A stretch of DNA of 64,000 nt from Microbacterium helvum (GTDB lineage: Bacteria; Actinomycetota; Actinomycetes; Actinomycetales; Microbacteriaceae), in NCBI RefSeq assembly GCF_014779795.1, contig NZ_JACXZS010000006.1:43690-107689 (forward strand), read 5' to 3'. Made by a program: the position numbers and the translations under genes. Each line of letters starts with the position of its first letter. Positions within the stretch are counted from its first letter, which is position 1. Below are positions 35,639 to 43,800 of this stretch, piece by piece. The notes under the pieces are model-generated. The model was not told the DNA's origin and made no database searches. It saw nothing but the letters and a program-made list of their open reading frames with translations.

Positions 35639-38600
35639 TCACTCCTCGACGCAGAATCGGAGCCTGGCGCGCAGCTCCCGCGGCCGCAGCGCGAACTCCG
35701 GACGCACGTCGGGGCCGCAGGCCCGGGTTCCGACGCCGTGCATGCCGAGTTCGATGCTCAGGTGTGCAGCCGTCGGCAGCGGGAGTTCGTGCGGATGGGC
35801 GACCCCCGTCGTCTGCAGCGGGCTCCACCGGCGGAGGGAGAAACCGGGTGAGCCCTCGAGCACCTCGATCCGGAGCGCGGGACGGCTCCGCGCGGCAAGC
35901 CGCAGCCAGCGGACTCCGGAGCGGTGCCCCGATTCCTGCGGGCGCGCGACGTCCGGGGCGAGACCATCGATCCCCGAACGCCAGAGGCCCAGCCGCACAC
36001 CGGCCATGAGGTCGGGATACGACTCGCCGGGACCGTACCCGTACCACTCGACGTCCCATTCCTCTGCCGGCAGCTCCAGACGCCACGCCACCCGCGGCCA
36101 GATGCCGTTGAGCCGCGGATCGGCGGGCCTGACGGCGAGATCACACACGGCGTCGCCGCGCTCGGCGGACCACGTGAAGGATGCGTCCACGCCCTCGCTC
36201 GTCCCTGCCGGCATCCATCGGTCGACGTTGTGCAGCAAGGCATCCGATCGTTCGCGGACGACGATGCGTCGCCGCAGCCGATGCAGGCCGCGCCGCCGCC
36301 AGCGGTCGGCTGCCGACGTGCCGCCGATGCCGGATCCCTCGCCCACGTTCGCGGGCGTCGGCGGCTCGGCCTCGTAGTCGAGCGGGTTGCGTCCGAGGTC
36401 GTTGTCGGTCGGCGCCCGCCAGAGATCGATCGCGGCGGATCCGATCGGGATCCCGCCGATGCCGCGGAGGTCGCCGGATGCTTCGTCGAAGACGGCCGGT
36501 CCGACACGCAGGCCGGCTTCACCGCTCTCGACGCCCGCCGGCTCCGTCACCGGCTCACGCCGGCTGCGCGGACGGACGAGGTGCGCAGCCCCCGACACCA
36601 CGTGCCCGGCGGGAGCCCACGTCGTCTCGTGCGCGAGGACGACCTGCACGAGGACGACCGTCTCGCCGCCGACCGCAGCCACGGCGAGCGCACGCCCGAG
36701 CTCGGCGGGCGGCTCGATCATCACGTGTCCGCCGGGGCCGACGGGCGCGAACTCCAGCGCTGCCCCGGCGTACTCCACACCGTCGGACAGCACTGCCCAG
36801 CGCAGTCGAAGATCGGACGTGTCGACGAAGGTGCGATGCGACTCGACCAGGATCCCGGCATCCGTCCACCGCGCAGTCACGGGGGCTGAGAGCTGCGCCC
36901 ACGCCGTCAGGCCGGCGCGCGGACTGCCGTCGGCGGCGACGAGTCCGTCGGCGCAGAAGTTCCCGTCGTGCACCTCCTCGCCGAAATCGCCGCCGTACGC
37001 GAGGAACGGGGTGCCGTCCGCGGTCGTTGCGCGGAGCGTGTGATCCTTCCACTCCCAGAGGAAGCTGCCCGCGATGCGCGGATCCGACATGATCCGGGCG
37101 GCATAGCCGTCCAGACCCCCCGGGCCGGTTCCCATCGCGTGGGCATACTCGACAAGCAAGTACGGCAGACTGCGAGCGCGCCGGGCTTGCTCCGGGGTGA
37201 CGTGGGATGCCGGATGCGAGGCGACCCCGATCGGCCCGTCGTCCGCGAGGAACGCGTCGATCTCCTCGAGCGTGGGATACATGCGGCAGTACACGTCGGT
37301 ATAGTCGGCCGTGTAGTCGCCTTCGTAGATGACGGGGCGACCCGGATCCCGCTGTTTCACCCACGCCGACATGGCCGCGAGCCCCGAGCCCATTCCGCTC
37401 TCATTGGCGATGGACCACATGATGATGCTCGGATGATTCTTGTCCCGCTCGACGGTGCGCATGACGCGGTCGAGGAGCGCAGGCCCCCATGCGGGGTCGT
37501 CCGCAGGATTGCCCCGCCAGTGCGGCTCCTGATCGAGGAATCCGCTGGTCTCAAGGTCGCACTCCAGCACGACCCAGAATCCGAGCTCGTCGGCGAGATC
37601 CAGCAGGCGAGGGTGCGGCGGGTAGTGCGCGGTGCGGATGCCGTCGACGTTGTGCTGCTTCATCAGGATGAGGTCGCGCCGCGCTTCCTCCTCGTCGAAG
37701 ACCCGTCCGCGCTCGGCGTCGATCTCGTGCCGGTTCATGCCGCGGATCTTGATCGGACGGCCGTTCACCTGCAGGACCCCGTCCCGGATCGCGATGCTGC
37801 GGAAGCCGACACGCATCGACACGGTCTCCCCCGCGGCGACGAGTTGTACGTCATAGAGGTCGGGGCGTTCGGCGGACCACGGCTGCACCGCGGGGATCCG
37901 GATCTCTGACACCGAGTCGCGATCGGCCCACGTCATCCGCACACCGAGCGCGGGGATCTCGAGCGTCACCGGCCAGGCCGCCGCGTGCGCGGCGATCTCC
38001 GGTACGACCGTGCCGCTGCCGTCGAGATGGTCGTATTCGCACCGCAGCCACACGTCGTCGATGCTCCCGGCGGGGCGGTGGAGCAGCACGACCTCGCGGA
38101 AGATCCCGGGCATCCACCACTGATCCTGGTCCTCCAGGTAGGTGCCGGCGGACCACTGCCGCACCCGGATCGTGATGACGTTCTCACCGGGGTGCACGGC
38201 GTCGGTGGCGTCGAAGTCCTGAACGAGCCGGGAGCCGTTCCGGGTCCCCAGCTCGATCCCGTTGACCCAGATGGTGGCCTCGGACTCGATGCCCTCGGTG
38301 CGCAGCACGACCGTGCCGTCCAGCCATCCGTCGGCGAGTTCGAAGGTGCGCCGATAGGTGCCGGTCGGATTGAGATCGGGCGCGTGAGGCGGGTCGAGCG
38401 GGATCGGCAGTGTCACGTTCGTGTACTGGGGGCGGCCGTATCGCCCATCGCCCTCGAGGACCCAATGAGAGGGCACGCGAATGCGGTCCCAAAGGGTGTC
38501 GTCGAACGGTGGCTGCAGCGCGCCCTCCGGGCTTCGCCCATCCACGCTGTAGTGGAACGCCCACAGTCCGCTCAGATCGAGCCGTGCGGTGTCGGTCGCC

Positions 38601-38689
38601 ACGCCCGCCCGCGCCGGAAGCCGACGGCCCTCCTCGCGGTGTCCGATGCTCATCACAGCTTCGGCGGGCGTTGTGGTCTCACGAACCAT
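35639..38689 (-). CDS. lacZ: Beta-galactosidase (GH2, LacZ type)
   Basis: This 1016-aa enzyme has the full LacZ five-domain layout. A GH2 jelly roll carries VPSHWVLEGDGRYGRPQYTN and the TIM-barrel carries IRGMNRHEID, with acid/base in SIANESGMG (about residue 428) and nucleophile in LVEYAHAMG (about 513). The C-terminal 'bgal small chain' domain has LWRAPTDND and WYGYGPGESYPD. It hydrolyses beta-D-galactosides in the cytosol. The start at 38689 has GGGAGG seven bases upstream. It converges on the glucuronidase gene with ten bases between them. A LacI-type operator lies in its upstream region, which suggests separate control from the ROK-regulated genes. Confidence 0.95.
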   Translation of the reverse strand: MVRETTTPAEAVMSIGHREEGRRLPARAGVATDTARLDLSGLWAFHYSVDGRSPEGALQPPFDDTLWDRIRVPSHWVLEGDGRYGRPQYTNVTLPIPLDPPHAPDLNPTGTYRRTFELADGWLDGTVVLRTEGIESEATIWVNGIELGTRNGSRLVQDFDATDAVHPGENVITIRVRQWSAGTYLEDQDQWWMPGIFREVVLLHRPAGSIDDVWLRCEYDHLDGSGTVVPEIAAHAAAWPVTLEIPALGVRMTWADRDSVSEIRIPAVQPWSAERPDLYDVQLVAAGETVSMRVGFRSIAIRDGVLQVNGRPIKIRGMNRHEIDAERGRVFDEEEARRDLILMKQHNVDGIRTAHYPPHPRLLDLADELGFWVVLECDLETSGFLDQEPHWRGNPADDPAWGPALLDRVMRTVERDKNHPSIIMWSIANESGMGSGLAAMSAWVKQRDPGRPVIYEGDYTADYTDVYCRMYPTLEEIDAFLADDGPIGVASHPASHVTPEQARRARSLPYLLVEYAHAMGTGPGGLDGYAARIMSDPRIAGSFLWEWKDHTLRATTADGTPFLAYGGDFGEEVHDGNFCADGLVAADGSPRAGLTAWAQLSAPVTARWTDAGILVESHRTFVDTSDLRLRWAVLSDGVEYAGAALEFAPVGPGGHVMIEPPAELGRALAVAAVGGETVVLVQVVLAHETTWAPAGHVVSGAAHLVRPRSRREPVTEPAGVESGEAGLRVGPAVFDEASGDLRGIGGIPIGSAAIDLWRAPTDNDLGRNPLDYEAEPPTPANVGEGSGIGGTSAADRWRRRGLHRLRRRIVVRERSDALLHNVDRWMPAGTSEGVDASFTWSAERGDAVCDLAVRPADPRLNGIWPRVAWRLELPAEEWDVEWYGYGPGESYPDLMAGVRLGLWRSGIDGLAPDVARPQESGHRSGVRWLRLAARSRPALRIEVLEGSPGFSLRRWSPLQTTGVAHPHELPLPTAAHLSIELGMHGVGTRACGPDVRPEFALRPRELRARLRFCVEE

Positions 38690-38808
38690 CTCGATCCTCC
38701 CGGGGCCTCGGTCACCGCAGTCTAACGGTTTCCCTTTCTTCGTCCGGAGCAGTCACGCTGTTCCTCTTGATCCCAGTCGACACGCAGACAGAAGTCCTGC
38801 CCCGCAAT

Positions 38809-38828
38809 TTGCTCAAGCGCTTGCTCAA
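38809..38828. promoter_or_regulatory. LacI-type operator before the beta-galactosidase gene
   Basis: Two copies of TTGCTCAA (38809-38816 and 38821-38828) flank GCGC. Their junction forms the 10-bp palindrome CAAGCGCTTG (38814-38823), the classical core of LacI/GalR-family operators. It lies about 120 bases upstream of the gene start. No LacI-family gene is in the window. Confidence 0.65.
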
Positions 38829-38849
38829 CAAACGCGGACCCATTCCGCG

Positions 38850-38891
38850 AAAGGGCGCGCTCCCGTCGGTCACGACGGGAGCGCGCCCTTT
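38850..38891 (-). terminator. Perfect 19-bp hairpin terminator
   Basis: AAAGGGCGCGCTCCCGTCG (38850-38868) pairs perfectly with 38873-38891 around the loop GTCA. Flanking A and T residues make it work in both directions. It lies directly after the YCII gene and isolates it from the beta-galactosidase promoter. Confidence 0.9.
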
Positions 38892-38913
38892 CTCGATGAG
38901 TGGATGCCGCGGC

Positions 38914-39267
38914 TCAGGCCCCCGCGCGCCCCGCGCCGTCGGGCCAGACCATGAACGGGCGCAGCTCCAGCTGCCCGTTGCGGGCCATCGGATGCCGTGA
39001 CGCGATCTCGATCGCCTCGTCGAGGCTGTCGACTTCGAGGATGTCGAAGCCGCAGATGACCTCGGCGGTCTCGACGAAGGGTCCGCGTGTGGTGAGCACC
39101 TTGCCGCCGCGCACCTTGACGACCGTGGACTCGCCCTGCGGGGCGAGCACCTCGCCGATGACGCGCTTGCCGCTGGCGTCGAGCGGGTCGACCCACAGGG
39201 CGACGTCGGACTCGTCGACCTCGGCGTCGGGCTCGAGCGAGGTGACGACGAACATCATGTACTTCAT
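38914..39267 (-). CDS. YCII/DGPF-domain protein
   Basis: This 117-aa small protein of the YCII-related family has MKYMMFVV at the start, the signature GPFVETAEVICGFDILEVDSLDEA and the end RPFMVW. Family members are dimeric alpha/beta proteins, often encoded beside ECF sigma factors, with uncertain function; no sigma factor is present here. The ATG at 39267 is preceded by GGAAGGA, and a longer frame upstream has no ribosome site. The gene ends before a strong terminator. Confidence 0.88.
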   Translation of the reverse strand: MKYMMFVVTSLEPDAEVDESDVALWVDPLDASGKRVIGEVLAPQGESTVVKVRGGKVLTTRGPFVETAEVICGFDILEVDSLDEAIEIASRHPMARNGQLELRPFMVWPDGAGRAGA

Positions 39268-39388
39268 GTCAGATCCTTCCGGTGCGGGCGGGCAGGCACC
39301 CGCCTCACTGGGGTCGTCGCGCGGCGTCCGCACACATCGACAATTCCCTGGATTTCTTTTTTCTGATTGGATGCCGCCGCCAGGGGCG

Positions 39389-39715
39389 TCAACCCTGCTG
39401 CTCGCTCAGCCGCCAGACCTGGGGCAGCATCATGCCCTCGGGCGCCTCGCCGTCGAGGACAAAATGGTCCACATGCTCGCCGATGCGCGCCTGCCACGCG
39501 GCGTCTGCCGGATCGTCCTCCAGCGCCCGCATCGCCGCCGCGAAGTCGTCGCAGTCGACGACGTGGAACAGGTGCGATCCCGACCGCCAGATCGTCCAGT
39601 CGCGGATGCCGATCCGCGCGAAGCTGGCTGCCAGGTCGTCGGGGATGCGTTCGTGCTCGCGGTCGTAGGAGCTCTCATGACCGTCCTTGACGATCGAGTG
39701 CAGGGCGACTCTCAT
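39389..39715 (-). CDS. rhaM: L-rhamnose mutarotase
   Basis: This 108-aa protein of the RhaM family interconverts the alpha and beta forms of L-rhamnose. Recognisable features are MRVALHSIVKDGHESSYDREHERIP at the start, the GIRDWTIWRSGSHLFHVVD core and the MMLPQVWRL end. The ATG at 39715 has GGAGG seven bases upstream. It stands alone; no other rhamnose genes adjoin it, although the large glycan region ends just before. It may serve fucose or another deoxy sugar instead. Confidence 0.88.
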   Translation of the reverse strand: MRVALHSIVKDGHESSYDREHERIPDDLAASFARIGIRDWTIWRSGSHLFHVVDCDDFAAAMRALEDDPADAAWQARIGEHVDHFVLDGEAPEGMMLPQVWRLSEQQG

Positions 39716-39852
39716 GGTCGGGCCTCCGGGACGGCGGGTGCGAACGGGCTCCACCGTAGCCCATGCGGCCGCGCCGGAATCATCCGAGAGGTGGACCCGG
39801 ATGAGACCACGGGTGGACGCACGGCGGGACGGCGCTCCGTAGCGTCGAAGTC

Positions 39853-40032
39853 ATGGCCACCACCACGTCCTCGGTCCGCATCGCCCGTCATCGAGAGCTC
39901 TCTCCGGTCGCGGCTGCTCTGCTGACGATCGGCGGCAACATCCTGGTCCTCGCGATCGCGGGCTTCGCGGTCGCGGGCGTCGGCCTCGCCGCGGTCGCGG
40001 TGTTCGGCGCGCAGCTGCTCGGCTCGCTCTGA
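39853..40032 (+). CDS. Small membrane protein, 59 aa
   Basis: A short gene reads MATTTSSVRIARHRELSPVA and then a long hydrophobic stretch (about residues 22-55, LVLAIAGFAVAGVGLAAVAVF). One or two membrane passes are likely. A -10-like TAGCGT sits directly upstream, in the leaderless style of the next two genes. Codon use fits a real gene, but I do not recognise a family and the call is moderate. Confidence 0.5.
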   Translation: MATTTSSVRIARHRELSPVAAALLTIGGNILVLAIAGFAVAGVGLAAVAVFGAQLLGSL

Positions 40033-40072
40033 CCCCTGCCGCCGCGTCCGCGGGACACGCTAACCTGCGGGG

Positions 40073-40441
40073 ATGACCGAGCGGGCCGTCCCCATCCTCC
40101 TCAGCCGCGACCTGCGAGAGACGCTCGAGTTCTACGAGCGGCTCGGGTTCGAGAACCGCGGCGCACCGCCCGAGGAATGGCAGTACCTCATCATCGGCCG
40201 CGGCGAGGCCGAGCTGCACTTCACCGAGTCGCCCGACGTCGACCCGTTCACCACGGCGTCGATGTGCTACCTGTTCGTCGACGACGCGCGGGGCCTGTAC
40301 GAGCTCTGGGCGGGACTCGTCGAGCCGGATCCGTCGACCGGCAGCCGCATCACGGCGCCGGTCGACACCGACTACGGCATGCGCGAATTCGCCGTCGTCG
40401 ACCGCAACGGCAACCTGGTGCGGGTCGGCAGCGCGATCTGA
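40073..40441 (+). CDS. VOC-superfamily (glyoxalase/bleomycin-resistance) protein
   Basis: This 122-aa single-domain protein has the vicinal-oxygen-chelate pattern. VPILLSRDLRETLEFYERLGF comes first, EAELHFTES in the middle, and EFAVVDRNGNLVRVG at the end. Its length and motifs match bleomycin-binding resistance proteins, which sequester rather than modify the drug. Relatives also include glyoxalases, so drug binding is not proven. TAACCT just upstream of the ATG suggests a leaderless transcript. Confidence 0.88.
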   Translation: MTERAVPILLSRDLRETLEFYERLGFENRGAPPEEWQYLIIGRGEAELHFTESPDVDPFTTASMCYLFVDDARGLYELWAGLVEPDPSTGSRITAPVDTDYGMREFAVVDRNGNLVRVGSAI

Positions 40442-40479
40442 GCTGTCGAAGGCACCCGCCGGACCGCTAGGCTCGCGCC

Positions 40480-40836
40480 ATGACGGACGTCGCGACGAAG
40501 CCGCGCCCCACGAGGCCCGGCACCAGCTTGCGCGGGTTCTCCGCGCCCCTCGTACTCGTGCTGGGGCTGGTGATCGTGCCGATCGCGCTCGCGCTGATGA
40601 CGCTGCCGCAGGGCGCTCCCACCGACGAGGACTACGTGCGCATGGCGTTCGCGAGCGTCGCGGGCTGCACTATCGGCATCGTGAGCGTCGTCGGACTGCT
40701 CGTCGACCGGATCGTGCGGCGGGCAAGAGCATCGACGATCGTCCTGTTCACGGTCATCGCGCTGGTAGTCGTGCCGTGGCAGCTGAGCGGGATCGGCCGC
40801 GCCGCCGACCAGCTGCTCGTGAACCTCAGCCTCTGA
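40480..40836 (+). CDS. Hypothetical membrane protein, 118 aa
   Basis: Three hydrophobic segments are visible (about residues 23-42, 55-75 and 85-102), with short basic loops (DRIVRRARAS). The family is not recognised. TAGGCT lies just upstream of the ATG, again a near-leaderless arrangement. It ends at a strong bidirectional terminator shared with the amylopullulanase gene. Confidence 0.75.
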   Translation: MTDVATKPRPTRPGTSLRGFSAPLVLVLGLVIVPIALALMTLPQGAPTDEDYVRMAFASVAGCTIGIVSVVGLLVDRIVRRARASTIVLFTVIALVVVPWQLSGIGRAADQLLVNLSL

Positions 40837-40838
40837 CG

Positions 40839-40877
40839 GACATCGCCCGCTCGCCCGAAGGGCGAGCGGGCGATGTC
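40839..40877. terminator. 18-bp bidirectional hairpin terminator
   Basis: The arm GACATCGCCCGCTCGCCC (40839-40856) pairs perfectly with 40860-40877 around the loop GAA. It separates two convergent genes, the 118-aa membrane protein and the amylopullulanase, and should end both messages. Confidence 0.88.
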
Positions 40878-40894
40878 ATGCCGGGATGCCGGCG

Positions 40895-43800
40895 TCAGCG
40901 CTTCTGCGCCTCCACCAGAACCACGGCGGTGCGGGCGGGGACGGTCACCGTGCCGGTGGCGGCATCCCACGTCGTCGTCTTGACGACCGGGTCGGAGCCC
41001 TTCGCGAGCGCCGGCGTCAGCGCGAACGAGCGGCCCTTCAACGCCGACACCGTCTGCGAGACGGGCTCGGTGCCGGCGTTGAACACCACCAGCGCTCCCT
41101 TGAGCTTCGGGTCCACGTCCTTGCCGACCAGGTCGTCGATGAGCATCACGACCACGCCGGGTGCGGCATCCGGTCCGCTGTTCGGGAACGTGACCTTCTG
41201 CTCGATGAGCTCGGCAGACCCGAGGCGCAGCAGCCCCACCTCGTCGCGCACGCGCAGCAGGTCGAGGGCGGATGCCTCGGCCGTGGCGATGTCGGACGCC
41301 TGCGGCTTGTTGGCGGGGTTCGCCAGCAGCGGCTGCATGATGCCCCAGTTGTCGTCGTTGTCGGCCGCCATCGGCAGACCCGAGCCGAACGTCGACTGCT
41401 GGCCGGTCCAGTCGATGCGGTTGAACCAGTCGCCCGAGTTGTAGCTGTTGCGATCCAGCGACTTCGAGCGCAGCAGCTCGGTGCCCGCGTGCCAGAACGA
41501 TGGCGTCTGCGCGTAGGTCGTGGTCGCGAGCTCCAGCGTGTTCATGCGCACACGGTCGGCCATCGTGGTGTCGGCCGGGAGCTTCAGCATCGACAGGTCG
41601 AACAGCGTCTCGTTGTCGTGCGCATCGACGTACGTGATGATCTCGTCGGGCTGGTCGGCGTAGCCGGCCGGCGCACCGCGGTAGTCGAGCTCGTCGCCCG
41701 CCTTCAGGGCACCCGTGTGATCGGTCAGCGTGTAGTCGCGCAGGTTGCCCGCGAGGCCGAGCTTCACCAGGTCGGTCTGGTGCGCGAGGTCGGCGAGCGC
41801 CTCTTCGGTCGTGCCGTTGATGGGCGCGCCGTTGGGGTCGGTGCCCAGGCCCGTGCCGAAGCCCTGCTGCTGAATGGTCTCGCCGGCCACCGGGCTGCCA
41901 CCGTGCACGGCGTCGCGCAGCCGGTCGCTGAACGTGCCGATGCCGGTGCCGCCGAGCTGTCCCTGCGTGGCCTGCTCGAAGAGGGCGTTGTTCGCGACCT
42001 CGCCGAAGTTCCACCCCTCGCCGTACAGGTAGATGGCCTTGCCGTCGACGCCGTCCTTCTTCAGCGTGAGCTCGTCGAGCGCGGCGCGGATCTCGAGCAT
42101 GTTCTGCTTCGAGTGGTGGCCCATCAGGTCGAAGCGGAAGCCGTCGACCTTGTACTCGCGCGCCCACATCACGACAGAGTCGACCATCAGCTTCTGCGCG
42201 ACCTCGTGTTCGGTGGCCACGTTCTGGCAGCACGTCGAGGTCTCGACATTGCCGGCGGCATTGAGTCGCTGGTAGTACCCGGGCACCACCTGGTCGAGCA
42301 CCGACGTCGCGTTCTGCCCCGACGCCGAGGTGTGGTTGAACACCTGGTCGAGCACGACCTGCAGGCCCATGCCGTGCAGGGCTCCGACCATCTCACGGAA
42401 CTCCGACACGCGTGCGCCGCCTTCGGGATCCACGGCGTACGAGCCCTCGGGCACCGAGTAGTGGTACGGGTCGTAGCCCCAGTTGAAGCCGTCGGTCGCC
42501 GAGACGGCGGCCACGCACGCCTGCTGCTGGTCGCTGTCGGCCGGCATCGATGCGAGGTCGCAGTCGGGTGCCTGCTGCTTCGAACGGTCCTCTTCGATCG
42601 TGGCGATGTCGAACGTCGGCAGCAGGTGCACGGTGTTGATGCCGGCGGCCGACAACTGGCGCAGCTGCTTCGTGCCCGCGCTGTCGCGCGTGAACGCCTT
42701 GTAGGTGCCGCGCTCGGCCTCGGGAACGCTGGTGTCGCCGATCGAGAAGTCGCGCACGTGCAGCTCGTAGATCGCTCGGTCGACAGGGCGCGCGATCTCG
42801 GGGGCCTTCGTCTTCTCCCACGCCTTCGGGCGCCACTGCTTATCGTCGAGGTCGATCGCGACCGACCGCTCCGAGTTCGTCGTCAGCGCGACCGAGTACG
42901 GGTCGGTGACGTCGTTCGTCTCGATCCTGCCGGTGGTCGGGGCGTAGACCACGACCTCCCACAGGTACTCGTCGCCGGCGAGCTTCTTGTCGCCCTTCAC
43001 GGTCCAGATTCCGGATGCCGCATCCCAGGTCGCCTCGTGACGCGCAGGATCACCGTCTGTGCCAGCGTCCCACGTCAGCAGCGTCGCCGTCTGCGCGGTC
43101 GGCGCCCACAGCCGGAACGTCGGCTTGCCGTTCTTCGCGAACGTCACGCCGAGGTCGGCGTCGTCGACGGCATCCGCGTACAGGTCGTCCAGCACGCCGG
43201 GGATCTGCACTCCGGTGAACGCCGTGAGCGCACCCGCCGCGCCGCGCTGGGCGACCATGAGCTGGCCCTTGAGCAGATCGGCAGCCGCCTCGCGGTCGAC
43301 GTCGACGCGGAGCGCGACGTAGCCGGCGAGCGCGGGGAACCGCTCCTTCTGGTCGTCGGTGAGACCGCCGTCGATGCGCGTCAGCGCGATCGGGTCGGTG
43401 CCCCCGGCGACTTCGCGGTCGGCGGTGACGCCGAGTGCGGCATCCCGGGATCCGTAGAGCTGCCACGCGGTGTCGGCCGTCACCGTCCCGAGGTCGGCGG
43501 GCCAGGCGAGGGTCTCGGCATCGATCCAGTGCGCGCGCAGCTCACCGGTGCCGGCGAGCGGCGGGTCGCTCGCCTTGACGGTCAGAACGTGGGTCTCGAG
43601 CGTGTACCGGAACGTCACGACCTTGCCGGCGGTCGCGCTGAATGTGATGTTCGCGCCGCCCGGAGCGCCGCCGGCGCCGTAGTTCTCGGTCCATGAGCGG
43701 CCGTGCGCGACCTTCACCTCGTACGAGCCGGTGGGCAGGTCGTCGGTCGTGAACTGGAACACGCCGTCGCCGTCACGGTCGAACATCATGGTCGCCAGGC